Translations under genes and position numbers: made by a program
Notes under the pieces: generated by a model
What the model saw: only the letters and a program-made list of their open reading frames with translations
Databases searched by the model: none
What the model was told of the DNA's origin: nothing
In this document: one piece after another, positions 1 through 8,640 of the stretch
Layout of the letters: each line of letters opens with the position of its first letter
How positions within the stretch are numbered: the first letter of the stretch is position 1
DNA from: Pseudomonas sp. 8O
GTDB lineage: Bacteria > Pseudomonadota > Gammaproteobacteria > Pseudomonadales > Pseudomonadaceae
Assembly (NCBI RefSeq): GCF_902506495.1
Contig: NZ_LR733263.1
Location: forward strand, 351,372-415,371
Length of the DNA: 64,000 nt
Direction: 5' to 3'

Positions 1-1040
1 GCGGCAATGGGCTGGGCGACCGGCTCGGCCGGCGTACGCGCAGCCAGCTCAGCCAACTGAGCATCCTTCTGCGCCAATTGCTCCTGCAACTGCTGCAGTT
101 GCAATTGCAGTTGCGCCAAGCCTTGTTGCAGCTGCAGATTTTCCGCCGCCTGATTGGCCAGCTCCAGATCGACCTGACGCTGCTTCTCGGCCAGCAGCTC
201 CAGGCTTCCGGTTTGCTGCGGTGCTGGCTCCAGGGCGGCCAGGGGCGCGCTCACGGGCCCTTCGGCAGTGTTTTCAGCAAGCGCAGGTGCGGCCTCGGCA
301 GCAGCCGGGGCAGCAGTCGGCTGGGCAGCCCCCGCACGCGCCGCATCAGGCAGCAGCAGGTCGGCGCCAGCCTGTAGACGACTTGGATCGCCGCCAGCAA
401 AGGCATTCGGGTTGAGGGCCAGAATGCCCTCCATCAGCGCCTGCTGAGATAGCGTACTGCCCTGCTCACGCAGACGCGCAGCGATGGACCAAAGGCTGTC
501 GCCACGGCTGACCTGATGACGGTGCCCTGCAGATGCACTCGGTGGTGTGACCGTGCTGACCGGCGAGAGCGGTGCTACGGCGCGAGTGGTAGGTTGCGCA
601 AGGGCTGCTGCGCTTGGCGCAGCCACAGCGGAGTAAGCCGAAGAGCTGGGAGGGTCCAGCAACACGGTGTATTCACGCAGCAACTGGCCATTGGGACGCG
701 CCACTTCGACGATGAAGTTCAGGTATGGCTCACGAACCGGACGGTTCGACACCACGCGGATCACGCTACGTGACCCCTGTAGAAGCGGCGTGAAACGCAG
801 ATCATTGAGAAAGTAGAAGCGCTCGACACCCGAACGGCTGAACACTTCGGCCGGTGCCAGAGCGACACGCAGATCCTGCGCGCCCAGATCGCCCACTTCC
901 AGCAGCTCGATTTCAGCCTCGAAAGGCTGATTCAGCGCCGAATGCAGCGTGATTTCACCCAAACCCAGCGCCGGCGCCATTCCCGAATAGAGAGCGGATC
1001 CCGACGCCAAACCCAACATCAACTGACGCACCCGAGCCAT
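1..1040 (-). CDS. FimV/HubP-like polar landmark protein, N-terminal part (3' end outside window)
   Basis: The gene reads leftward from an ATG at 1040 and runs off the left edge, so about 346 residues are visible. A signal-peptide-like start (MARVRQLMLGLASG) is followed by the FimV N-terminal domain (LGLGEITLHSALNQPFEAEI, then REPYLNFIVEVARPNGQL). A LysM-type peptidoglycan-binding segment comes next (GDSLWSIAARL, near residues 170-215). After it is an Ala/Pro/Gln-rich stretch that becomes a Gln/Leu coiled coil. FimV-family proteins sit at the cell pole, bind peptidoglycan and organise type IV pilus or chemosensory systems. The neighbouring MarR and recQ genes suggest a recQ-linked FimV paralogue rather than the classical fimV, which is an inference from gene order. 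The family call is secure; the paralogue assignment is not. Confidence 0.85.
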   Translation of the reverse strand, partial: MARVRQLMLGLASGSALYSGMAPALGLGEITLHSALNQPFEAEIELLEVGDLGAQDLRVALAPAEVFSRSGVERFYFLNDLRFTPLLQGSRSVIRVVSNRPVREPYLNFIVEVARPNGQLLREYTVLLDPPSSSAYSAVAAPSAAALAQPTTRAVAPLSPVSTVTPPSASAGHRHQVSRGDSLWSIAARLREQGSTLSQQALMEGILALNPNAFAGGDPSRLQAGADLLLPDAARAGAAQPTAAPAAAEAAPALAENTAEGPVSAPLAALEPAPQQTGSLELLAEKQRQVDLELANQAAENLQLQQGLAQLQLQLQQLQEQLAQKDAQLAELAARTPAEPVAQPIA

Positions 1041-1270
1041 GTGACCTCCAGGGTTATCCGGCTCGAACGCCACCTCCTCGACTTCCTGTCTGAGCATCCC
1101 TTGGCCGGGAGGCTGGCGCCCTTGATAGTTTCGAAACGGGTGACAAGGTCCTTGTCGAGGCCGTCTCGAATTGCATTATGGCTACTAATTCACAAAGTAG
1201 CGGCTTGGACGCCAGTTTGCCGACGAAAGCACGGTGCCATCAAGGTAAATCAGTCAAAAATTAGGCACAG

Positions 1271-1302
1271 AAAAAATCCGATCAAAAATTGATCGGATTT
1301 TT
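1271..1302 (-). terminator. Rho-independent terminator of the MarR-family gene
   Basis: A 14-bp perfect stem (1272-1285 with 1289-1302) and a 3-nt loop are flanked by an A run on the left and a T run on the right. It lies just after the MarR-family stop codon at 1319 and separates that gene from the FimV-like gene. The A/T-rich arms would let it act in both directions. Confidence 0.85.
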
Positions 1303-1318
1303 GACAGTACAGACAGAC

Positions 1319-1750
1319 TCACTTCATCAGGTTGCCGAGCACTCGAGCATGCACCTGCTGACAGCGACGCAGATCCTCCTCGTCGATGCCGGCGAAGACT
1401 TCATGGCGCAGTTGGGTGGAAATCGCTTCGATCTTCTCGATCAAAGGCTGCGCGTCCGGCTGCAACGCAATCTTCTTGGCACGGCGGTCTTCGGGTACCG
1501 CCACGCGAATGACCAGCCCCTGGCTTTCGAGACTGTCGAGCAGGCGTGCCAGCGTCGGCCCTTCCACGCCGATGCTTTGCGCCAATTCACGCTGGGTCGG
1601 CATTTCGCTGAAGCGCGCCAGGTGCAGCAGCACCAGCCAGCGAGCCTGGGACAGGCCCAGCCCTACCAGGCGTCTATCGAGTTCAGAACGCCAGGCACGG
1701 GATAGCTGGGCAACCTGCATGGCAAAGCGATGTTGATCGGGGTAAGACAT
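1319..1750 (-). CDS. MarR-family transcriptional regulator
   Basis: A protein of about 143 residues with a winged-helix MarR fold. The DNA-recognition part reads TQRELAQSIGVEGPTLARLLDSLE, shown here only as the segments TQRELAQSIG and GPTLARLLDSLE. The wing carries the typical basic DRRAKKI motif. MarR proteins are dimeric repressors or activators that usually sense small phenolic or oxidising ligands; nothing here identifies the ligand. I chose the ATG at 1750 (MSYPDQ). A TTG two codons upstream (1756) has a better spaced GAG and cannot be excluded. The gene has its own terminator at 1271-1302 and lies 152 bp downstream of recQ on the same strand. Confidence 0.88.
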   Translation of the reverse strand: MSYPDQHRFAMQVAQLSRAWRSELDRRLVGLGLSQARWLVLLHLARFSEMPTQRELAQSIGVEGPTLARLLDSLESQGLVIRVAVPEDRRAKKIALQPDAQPLIEKIEAISTQLRHEVFAGIDEEDLRRCQQVHARVLGNLMK

Positions 1751-1902
1751 GGGCAAGCGGACTCATACAAAGGTCAAAAACTAATTATTAGCCAGCTAGC
1801 CATAACCCGATGCGCAGGGCAAGCGCAGATTGCGTCACGAGCATTGCAGAATGCGACCGACTCGCAGCCCCGGCTCCAGCTCAGGCCGCTACCAAGGGAC
1901 GC

Positions 1903-4035
1903 TTACACCTCGAACTCGGCCTGCAGTGCTGCACGCACGCAGTAGAGCACCGCCTCGTCGACCCGCCCGGCGAACAGCGGGGCGATCTCGCTGACTGTCG
2001 GCAACTCGCCCTCGCCATCGAGGAAGGCCTCCTGAATCTCGCCCAGCAGTTCCTCCGGAAGATCCAGCGCCTGTTCCAGGCTCAATTGCTGCTGGGCGAT
2101 GGCCTCGGCCAGCAGGCTGTAGACGTTTTTCTCAGTGCACCCCAACTGGCCGGCGATCTGCGTCGGGGTCATACCCGCGCGAGCCAGGCTGACCAGCTCG
2201 TGACGCAAATCGGCCACCGGAGCCGGCGCGTCATCTGCGCCGCTGCCGTTGAGCACTTCCAGGAAGGCCTGGCCGTAGCGCTCCAGCTTGCGCGCGCCAA
2301 CGCCACTGACCTCGGCCATATCGCTCAGCGAGCTGGGCTGGCTGCGCAGCATCTCCAACAACGTGGCATCGGGGAAGATCACGTACGGCGGTACGCTGTG
2401 CTCCTCGGCCAGCTTACGACGCAGACTGCGCAGCGCCTCCCACATTTCCCGCTCATGGCCACGCACCAGTTGGCTGGCGGCGCTGCTGGAGGCCTTGGCC
2501 GCCTGCGCCGGCTTGGGTTCACGGCGCAGTTGCAGGCTGACCTCACCACGCAGCAGTGGCCGGCAGGTCTCACTCAGGCGCAGACCGCCGAAACCGTCCA
2601 GATCGACATCGGCCAGGCCGCGGGCGACCAACTGGCGGAACAGGGTGCGCCATTCGACTTCGGAAAAGCCCTTGCCCACACCGAATACCGCCAGGTGCTG
2701 ATGACCAGCGGCGCGAATCTTCTCGTTGTCACGGCCCAGCAGAATGTCCACCAGATGGCCGACGCCATAGCGCTGGCCGCTGCGATAGACGGCCGACAAC
2801 GCCTGGCGCGCCGGCTCGGTGGCATCCCAGGTTTCGACGCCATCGATGCAGTTGTCGCAGTGGCCGCAAGGGTTGGGCAATTCTTCATCGAAGTAGGCCA
2901 GCAGCGCCTGACGGCGGCAGCGTGTCTCCTCGCACAGGGCGAGCATGGCATCGAGCTTGTGTTGCTCGATGCGCTTGTGACGCTCATCGCCGTCGGAATT
3001 GTTGAGCATCTGCTTGAGGAAGATCACGTCCTGCAGGCCGTAAGCCATCCAGGCATCGGCCGGCAAGCCGTCACGGCCGGCGCGACCGGTTTCCTGGTAG
3101 TAGGCCTCCAGCGACTTGGGCAGATCCAGGTGACAAACGAAGCGCACGTTAGGCTTGTCGATGCCCATGCCGAACGCGATGGTCGCTACCATGATCAGGC
3201 CTTCTTCATTGAGAAAGCGCTTCTGATTGAAGGCACGCAATTCGTTGGGCAAGCCGGCGTGATAGGGCAAAGCCGGGAAGCCCTGACTGCTGAGAAAATC
3301 GGCGACCTCCTCGACCTTCTTGCGCGACAGGCAGTAGACGATACCGGCATCGCCCTTGCGCGCCGTAAGAAAACCGAGCAGTTGCTTGCGCGGCTGATCC
3401 TTGGGCTGAATGCGGTAGAAGATGTTCGGCCGATCAAAGCTCGACAGAAAGCGCTCGGCGTTGTCCAGATGCAGACGCTGGACGATTTCCTCGCGGGTAC
3501 GTTTGTCCGCGGTAGCGGTCAGGGCGATGCGCGGCACATTGGGAAAGAGCTCGGCAAGCTGACCGAGTTGCAGGTACTCAGGCCGGAAATCATGGCCCCA
3601 CTGCGACACGCAGTGCGCTTCGTCGATGGCGAACAGGGCGATATCCAGGCCCTGCAGGAAGCTCAGCATGCGCGGCTGCACCAGGCGCTCGGGCGCCAGG
3701 TAGAGCATCTTGATCTGCCCGCGACGGATACGGTCGGCGATCTCGCGCTGCTCGTCAGGGCTCAGCGTGGAATTCAGCGCCACGGCTGCCACACCCAGCT
3801 CGTCCAGGGTGGCCACCTGATCATCCATCAAGGCGATCAGCGGAGAGACCACCACCGCCAGGCCCTCGCGCATCAGTGCCGGCACCTGGAAACACAGCGA
3901 CTTGCCGCCGCCGGTAGGCATCAACACCAAGGCATCGCCGCCGCCGGCCACACGCTCGATGATCGCGGCCTGATTGCCGCGAAAGGCGTCGTAGCCGAAA
4001 ACGTCTTTGAGAATGCGCATGGCGTGGTCGAGCAT
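1903..4035 (-). CDS. recQ: ATP-dependent DNA helicase RecQ
   Basis: A 710-aa protein of normal RecQ length. It carries Walker A PTGGGKS (residues 40-46), the DEAH box in [13 protein letters not shown] (near 140), helicase motifs SATTA-like [12 protein letters not shown] and GRAGRDG, the zinc-binding cysteines [17 protein letters not shown], a winged-helix region and a C-terminal HRDC domain (residues about 510-590). RecQ is a 3'-5' helicase that unwinds branched DNA in RecF-pathway repair and suppresses illegitimate recombination. I place the start at the ATG at 4035 because GGAGG lies 5 bases before it; an in-frame ATG at 4083 has no such support. The long opposite-strand frames here are codon shadows. 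Confidence 0.97.
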   Translation of the reverse strand: MLDHAMRILKDVFGYDAFRGNQAAIIERVAGGGDALVLMPTGGGKSLCFQVPALMREGLAVVVSPLIALMDDQVATLDELGVAAVALNSTLSPDEQREIADRIRRGQIKMLYLAPERLVQPRMLSFLQGLDIALFAIDEAHCVSQWGHDFRPEYLQLGQLAELFPNVPRIALTATADKRTREEIVQRLHLDNAERFLSSFDRPNIFYRIQPKDQPRKQLLGFLTARKGDAGIVYCLSRKKVEEVADFLSSQGFPALPYHAGLPNELRAFNQKRFLNEEGLIMVATIAFGMGIDKPNVRFVCHLDLPKSLEAYYQETGRAGRDGLPADAWMAYGLQDVIFLKQMLNNSDGDERHKRIEQHKLDAMLALCEETRCRRQALLAYFDEELPNPCGHCDNCIDGVETWDATEPARQALSAVYRSGQRYGVGHLVDILLGRDNEKIRAAGHQHLAVFGVGKGFSEVEWRTLFRQLVARGLADVDLDGFGGLRLSETCRPLLRGEVSLQLRREPKPAQAAKASSSAASQLVRGHEREMWEALRSLRRKLAEEHSVPPYVIFPDATLLEMLRSQPSSLSDMAEVSGVGARKLERYGQAFLEVLNGSGADDAPAPVADLRHELVSLARAGMTPTQIAGQLGCTEKNVYSLLAEAIAQQQLSLEQALDLPEELLGEIQEAFLDGEGELPTVSEIAPLFAGRVDEAVLYCVRAALQAEFEV

Positions 4036-4206
4036 GAAGGCCTCCAAATCTAGCCGCGCATTATGCCGCAGGATCGCAGGCAACAGGGCACCTACCCGTC
4101 CGAAGCCGCTGAATCACCGTTAGTAGAGCGCCCGTGCTGGTCGCAGAGGCGGCGGTGAACTAGAATCCATCCTCGTTTATCCCCTAAGCCTCAAGGTAAC
4201 CCCACG

Positions 4207-4791
4207 ATGTCCTTCGCTGAGCAACTGTCCCGCCTGCAAGCCTTTCTCGATGCCGATGAGCTGCACGAAGAGGCGTTGGACTACGTGGCCGCCCATGGCT
4301 ACCTGACCGCCCTGGCGATCTGCCCGGATCAGGTACCGGAGCGTGAGTGGATCGATGCGCTGTTCGCCGAGACGCCGAACTACCGCAGCGACGCCGAACG
4401 CGAAGAGATCGAAAGCACGCTGGTCCACCTCAAAGCCCACATCGCCCGCCAGCTGGCTGGCGAGGAAGAGCCCGAGCTGCCGTGCGACCTGGACCTCGGT
4501 GACGAGCCGGATGACTCCGATCTGCGCGGCTGGTGCATCGGCTTCATGGAAGGCGTGTTCCTGCGTGAAGCCGTGTGGTTCGAAGATGCCGAAGACGAAG
4601 TCAGCGAATTGTTGCTGCCGATCATGGTCGGCTCGGGCCTGTTCGACGAACAGACCGAGTTTGCCGAGATCGCCCGCGACCGCGACCTGGTGGACAGCAT
4701 GATCGACCAGATTCCCGAACTGCTTACCGCCCTCTTCCTGCTGTGTCAGGCTCCGGAAGAAAAACCCGCACTGCTCAAGCCCCGCCACTGA
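4207..4791 (+). CDS. UPF0149 (YecA/YgfB) family protein
   Basis: A 194-aa acidic protein of the YecA/YgfB family, recognised by the N-terminal helical segment (FAEQLSRLQAFLDADEL, HGYLTALAICPD) and the conserved core GWCIGFMEGVFLR near residues 110-123. It lacks the C-terminal SEC-C zinc motif seen in some YecA proteins. The function is not established; these proteins are soluble and often sit beside unrelated housekeeping genes. It is divergent from recQ across a 171-bp gap, with an AAGGT-type ribosome site before the ATG. It is probably co-transcribed with the YbaN-like gene 45 bp downstream. Confidence 0.85.
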   Translation: MSFAEQLSRLQAFLDADELHEEALDYVAAHGYLTALAICPDQVPEREWIDALFAETPNYRSDAEREEIESTLVHLKAHIARQLAGEEEPELPCDLDLGDEPDDSDLRGWCIGFMEGVFLREAVWFEDAEDEVSELLLPIMVGSGLFDEQTEFAEIARDRDLVDSMIDQIPELLTALFLLCQAPEEKPALLKPRH

Positions 4792-4836
4792 CCTTACCAG
4801 CCGGGGCACTGCCCCGACCGCCGCCAAGACCCGCAC

Positions 4837-5235
4837 ATGCCGCGTGACATCCAGCCAAGCCGCCATCGCAGTGTCCGCTACCTGCTGCTGACCATCGGCT
4901 GGCTGAGCGTGGCACTCGGGGTTATCGGCATCTTTCTGCCGGTGCTGCCAACCACGCCGTTCCTGCTCCTGGCGGCGGCCTGTTTCGTGCGCAGCTCACG
5001 GCGCTTCTACCTCTGGCTGGTCACCCACCCGCGCCTGGGCCCATGGATTCGCGACTACCTGGAGGGCCAGGGCATCCCGCTCAAGGGCAAGGTCTACGCC
5101 CTGGTGCTGATGTGGGCCAGCATCAGCTTCTCCTGCTATCTGGTGCCCATGCCCTGGGCGCGAGCCTTCATGCTCGGCAGTGCGGTGCTGGTCAGCCTGT
5201 ACATCCTCAAGCAGAAGACCCTGCCCAATCCCTGA
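4837..5235 (+). CDS. YbaN-like (DUF454) inner-membrane protein
   Basis: A 132-aa membrane protein with the DUF454 signature GVIGIFLPVLPTTPFLLLAA (residues about 28-47) and then CFVRSSRRFYLWL. About three to four hydrophobic segments are visible, ending in VLVSLYILKQKTLP. The biochemical role of YbaN is unknown; in some bacteria the gene is linked to haem or DNA-replication genes. It starts 45 bp after the UPF0149 gene and is probably its operon partner. A REP-like palindrome follows 10 bp after the stop. Confidence 0.85.
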   Translation: MPRDIQPSRHRSVRYLLLTIGWLSVALGVIGIFLPVLPTTPFLLLAAACFVRSSRRFYLWLVTHPRLGPWIRDYLEGQGIPLKGKVYALVLMWASISFSCYLVPMPWARAFMLGSAVLVSLYILKQKTLPNP

Positions 5236-5244
5236 GTGCTCTGC

Positions 5245-5295
5245 GTAGCCCGGATGCAATCCCCCAGCGCCAGCCCCGGATTGCATCCGGGCTAC
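5245..5295. repeat. REP-like palindrome (GTAGCCCGGAT family)
   Basis: Two inverted arms beginning GTAGCCCGGATGCAATCC face each other across a short spacer, just after the YbaN-like stop. The same arm recurs at 25102, 25937, 42899 and 47412, so this is a dispersed family. It may stabilise the 3' end of the upstream mRNA. Confidence 0.9.
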
Positions 5296-5414
5296 GGGAG
5301 CCAGTCACCTCCTCGACAACCTTTTGACACTGTTTTCTCGTTCCAGCGAAGCGACCGGCAAAAAGCCGACACCTCGCCTAGACTCTGCCAATCGAGCCTG
5401 GAGACGACGACCCC

Positions 5415-6095
5415 ATGCGACGGCTGCGCGTTCAGGGATGGCGTTGGCGGCTGCTGATCCTGTGGATCGGCGGCGGGCTGCTGGCCGCGCTGGCAGTGGC
5501 CGATTGGGACTTCGCGGTGATCGTGAAGAACGCGGAAAACCGCTATGGCAACCTCGGCCCTGCACGCAAACGCATTCTCGACTGGGAAGAGTCGATCAAG
5601 AGCAGCACCAGCCTGAACGAGGCGGACAAGCTCAACGAGGTCAATCGCTTCTTCAACCGCACCATCCGCTTCGTCGATGACAGTCAGCTCTGGCGCGAGA
5701 ACGACTACTGGGCAACCCCCGTGGAAATGCTGGTCAAGGGCGCAGGCGATTGCGAGGACTACTCCATCGCCAAGTATTTCACCCTGCGCCGCCTCGGCAT
5801 CCCCAGCGAGAAGCTGCGCATCACCTACGTCAAGGCACTGAACTACAACCAGGCGCACATGGTACTGACCTACTACGCCAGCCCCACTGCCGAGCCGCTG
5901 GTGCTGGACAACCTGATCAACGACATCCGCCCTGCCTCACAGCGCAAGGACCTGCTGCCGGTGTACGCCTTCAACGCCGAAGGCCTCTACCTCGCAGGCT
6001 CCAATACGCGCAAGAGCGACACCAAGAAGCTGTCTCGCTGGCAGGACATCCTGAAAAAAATGCGTGCGGAGGGCTTCGCCATCGGCGAAGGCTAG
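5415..6095 (+). CDS. lapG: Periplasmic cysteine protease LapG (LapA-cleaving)
   Basis: A 226-aa bacterial transglutaminase-like cysteine protease. An N-terminal membrane/signal segment (residues 12-29) exports it to the periplasm. The catalytic triad can be read as Cys113 (GAGDCEDYS), His148 (NQAHMVL) and Asp165 (LVLDNLI), with spacing close to LapG of P. fluorescens. LapG is a calcium-dependent protease that cuts the di-alanine site near the LapA N-terminus and so frees the adhesin from the surface. LapD sequesters it when c-di-GMP is high. The lapD gene starts 9 bp downstream, and the substrate gene lapA is 2.5 kb away in the opposite direction. The call is firm. Confidence 0.96.
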   Translation: MRRLRVQGWRWRLLILWIGGGLLAALAVADWDFAVIVKNAENRYGNLGPARKRILDWEESIKSSTSLNEADKLNEVNRFFNRTIRFVDDSQLWRENDYWATPVEMLVKGAGDCEDYSIAKYFTLRRLGIPSEKLRITYVKALNYNQAHMVLTYYASPTAEPLVLDNLINDIRPASQRKDLLPVYAFNAEGLYLAGSNTRKSDTKKLSRWQDILKKMRAEGFAIGEG

Positions 6096-6104
6096 GAGGA
6101 ACCC

Positions 6105-8051
6105 ATGTCCCTACTCAAGCAGCTGTTTCTCGCCATCTGCCTGTTTCTGGTGGTGGCCTTCACCGGCAGTTTCATCGCCGGCGTGGAGAGCTCGCGCGAA
6201 CAGTTGATCAGCCAGCTGCGCTCTCACGCCCAGGACGCTGCCACGGCGCTGGGGCTGTCGATGACGCCGCACGTGGACGACCCGGCGATGATCGAGCTGA
6301 TGGTCAGTTCGATCTTCGACAGCGGTTACTTCGCCAGCATCCGCGTGGTTCGCATTGCCGACGACAGCGTGATCGTCGAGCGCAGCACCGAGATCAGACC
6401 TGAAAACCTGCCCGGCTGGTTCGTCGATCTTGTCGATTTGCAGCCCCAGGGCGGCGATGCGCTGATCATGCGCGGCTGGGAGCAGGCTGCCAGAGTGGAG
6501 GTGCTCAGCCATCCACAGTTCGCCCTGGCCAAGCTGTGGGACAGCGCCCTCGGCAGCCTGTTCTGGCTGCTGCTGTGTGGCCTGGTCAGTGCCGTGCTCG
6601 GTGGCTGGCTGCTGCGTACCCAACTGCGGCCGCTGGACAACATGGTGCAGCAGGCGCAAGCGATCAGCCGCCGCGAGTTCCTCACGCTGCCGCGAGTGCC
6701 GCGCACGCCGGAGCTCAAGCGTGTGGTGCTGGCAATGAACCAGATGGTCGACAAGCTCAAGACCCTGTTCGCCGAAGAAGCCGCGCGCAGCGAGAAACTG
6801 CGCGGTGAGGCCTATCAGGACACCCTCACCGGCCTGGCCAACCGCCGCCAGTTCGACATACGCCTGAGCAACCAGTTGGTGATCAACGAGCAGCATCCTG
6901 ATGGCTACCTGCTACTGCTGCGCCTCAACGACCTGGGCGGCCTCAACCAGCGCCTCGGCGGCCAGCGTACCGACGCGCTGATCGCCGCATTGGGCGATCA
7001 ACTCAAGCAACTGCTGGCGTTACCGGAGCGCAGCCAATGGCTGGCATCGCGCAACCGCGGTGGCGAGTTCACGCTGCTTGCGCCCGGCCTCAATGGCGAA
7101 GACGCAGAGCGCCTGGCCAGCGAGCTCAGTGAAGCCCTGAACAGTCTGAAGCAGACCGGTGCCAGTGACTGCGATCCCGTTGCCCACATCGGTATTGCCG
7201 CATTTCGCCCCGGCGAACAGAGCGAAGCCGTGCTGAGCCGCGCGGATCAGGCGCTGGCTCAGGCACAGAGCAACACAGACAGGTGCTGGGAACGCCTCGA
7301 CGACTTCACCGCCCGGACCACTCAGGGCCTGCACGACTGGCGCGCCTGGATCGACGATGCGCTGACCCAGGGCAAATTGCAGCTGTATTTCCAGCCTGTC
7401 GCCGAATGCGCTACGGGCACGCTCATGCAACACAAGGTGCTGGCACGCCTGCTCGATCCGGCTGGCGAAGCCATCACGGCCGGGCGCTTCCTGCCCTGGA
7501 TCGAGCGCCTGGGCTGGGCCGCGCGCTTCGATCTGGCAATGCTCGAACATAGCCTGGCCCACCTCACACAACATCCTCGCCCACTGGCGCTGAGCCTGTC
7601 TGCCGCAACCCTGCGCAATGAACAGGACAAAGCGCGCCTGCTCGATGTACTGAACCGTCATGAGGACGTCGCACACCTGATGACGCTGGAAATCGACGAA
7701 CGTCACCTGCCACCGCCTGCCGAGCTGGAAGCGCTGAGCCAGGCGATTCGTGAGGCGGGTTTCAACCTGGGCCTGCAGCATTTCGGTGGGCGCTTCAGCC
7801 TGATTGGCAACCTCACCCACCTGGGCCTGGCCTACCTGAAGATCGATGGTACCTACATCCGCGCCATCGACCAGGAGAGCGACAAGCGGCTGTTCATCGA
7901 AGCGATCTTCCGCGCCACCAACAGCATCGACCTGCCGCTGATCGCCGAGATGGTGGAGACCGAAGAAGAACTTGCAGTGCTGACCGAACTGGGCATCCAC
8001 GGCGCCATGGGCCGCCTGATCGGCGCGCCGGCGCCCTGGGGCAACCAATAA
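6105..8051 (+). CDS. lapD: Inner-membrane c-di-GMP receptor LapD
   Basis: A 648-aa protein with the LapD layout: TM1 (residues 5-27), a periplasmic output domain that binds LapG (to about 150), TM2 (about 150-170), a HAMP linker (RTQLRPLDNMVQQAQ), a GGDEF-like domain and an EAL-like domain. Both enzymatic domains look degenerate, as expected for a receptor: the GGDEF site reads RGGEF and the EAL motif is replaced by KVLARLL. When c-di-GMP binds the EAL-like domain, the signal passes inside-out and the periplasmic domain sequesters LapG, which keeps LapA on the surface. A strong AGGAGG precedes the ATG, and lapG is 9 bp upstream, so the two form one operon. Confidence 0.96.
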   Translation: MSLLKQLFLAICLFLVVAFTGSFIAGVESSREQLISQLRSHAQDAATALGLSMTPHVDDPAMIELMVSSIFDSGYFASIRVVRIADDSVIVERSTEIRPENLPGWFVDLVDLQPQGGDALIMRGWEQAARVEVLSHPQFALAKLWDSALGSLFWLLLCGLVSAVLGGWLLRTQLRPLDNMVQQAQAISRREFLTLPRVPRTPELKRVVLAMNQMVDKLKTLFAEEAARSEKLRGEAYQDTLTGLANRRQFDIRLSNQLVINEQHPDGYLLLLRLNDLGGLNQRLGGQRTDALIAALGDQLKQLLALPERSQWLASRNRGGEFTLLAPGLNGEDAERLASELSEALNSLKQTGASDCDPVAHIGIAAFRPGEQSEAVLSRADQALAQAQSNTDRCWERLDDFTARTTQGLHDWRAWIDDALTQGKLQLYFQPVAECATGTLMQHKVLARLLDPAGEAITAGRFLPWIERLGWAARFDLAMLEHSLAHLTQHPRPLALSLSAATLRNEQDKARLLDVLNRHEDVAHLMTLEIDERHLPPPAELEALSQAIREAGFNLGLQHFGGRFSLIGNLTHLGLAYLKIDGTYIRAIDQESDKRLFIEAIFRATNSIDLPLIAEMVETEEELAVLTELGIHGAMGRLIGAPAPWGNQ

Positions 8052-8054
8052 TTG

Positions 8055-8135
8055 CGGGAGCCCCGCCCCAGGGGGGAGTTTCCAGAGGTTACAGGTTGTC
8101 GCACCGACTGCTTCGCCGCAGGGCGCGGCTCCTAC
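8055..8135. repeat. REP-like imperfect inverted repeat after lapD
   Basis: The arms GCGGGAGCCCCGCCC (8055-8069) and GGGCGCGGCTCCTAC (8121-8135) are imperfect inverted copies separated by about 50 bases. The right arm resembles the GTAGGAGC-type Pseudomonas elements seen at 28648 and 46061. It lies between the convergent lapD and the small gene at 8148. Confidence 0.5.
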
Positions 8136-8147
8136 AATGGCGTGGTT

Positions 8148-8489
8148 CTAAACCAGATCGTGCTCGTCGTCGCCAAGCAGGCCGCTGAGGCCCTCGATCT
8201 CGGCACGGGCGATGGCACGCTGGTCGAGCTTCTGTCGCGCGGCCTCGGGCAGGTCGGTGTAGCGGATAACACCTCGTTCGACCAGCACGCTGACCACGTC
8301 TTCCAGTACACGCACCAGCTCCAGGTCAGACTGTTTCAGGCTGTCCAAGCGCGCTTTGACCTCTTCCTTGGCCTCGAGCCAGCTATGCAGCTCTTCGCTC
8401 TCGACAGCCAGGTTCTCCGTCATCCCCTCGAAGGGTTCATGTTCGACTCGCAACAAACGCCCGGCCGCGTCGCGCTGTACGTAAACCAT
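8148..8489 (-). CDS. Conserved hypothetical protein between lapD and lapA
   Basis: A 113-aa acidic, helical protein (MVYVQRDAAGRL..., ending LSGLLGDDEHDLV). I know similar pseudomonad proteins only as conserved hypotheticals, sometimes mislabelled as tryptophan synthase beta-like. No catalytic motif or membrane segment is visible. The start at 8489 is supported by GGAGG five bases upstream; a longer frame from 8504 is less likely. It follows lapA on the same strand but lies beyond the lapA terminator (8511-8543), so it may depend on readthrough or a local promoter. The terminator overlaps its upstream region, leaving only about 20 bases for a leader. A role in adhesion is a guess from location. 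Confidence 0.75.
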   Translation of the reverse strand: MVYVQRDAAGRLLRVEHEPFEGMTENLAVESEELHSWLEAKEEVKARLDSLKQSDLELVRVLEDVVSVLVERGVIRYTDLPEAARQKLDQRAIARAEIEGLSGLLGDDEHDLV

Positions 8490-8510
8490 TGCTGCCTCCA
8501 GCAAACGCCA

Positions 8511-8543
8511 TAAAAAAACCCGCTACTCGGAACGAGTAGCGGG
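8511..8543 (-). terminator. Rho-independent terminator of lapA
   Basis: An 11-bp perfect GC-rich stem (8519-8529 with 8533-8543) has a GAA loop. On the minus strand it is followed by seven U residues (A run at 8512-8518). It lies 98 bp after the lapA stop codon. Confidence 0.92.
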
Positions 8544-8640
8544 CTTACTCTAGTTGAGTGCACCAACTAAGGAAACTCTGACAAGCATTTCCCCTTGCCT
8601 GAAAGGCCGCCAGCGCAGCGCTGACGGCCTCCCTTACACC

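Noticed and set aside
1810-4053. Long open frame opposite recQ (about 747 codons)
   Set aside because: It is the codon shadow of recQ in high-GC DNA: the true protein has all helicase motifs, while the shadow has no recognisable domain.
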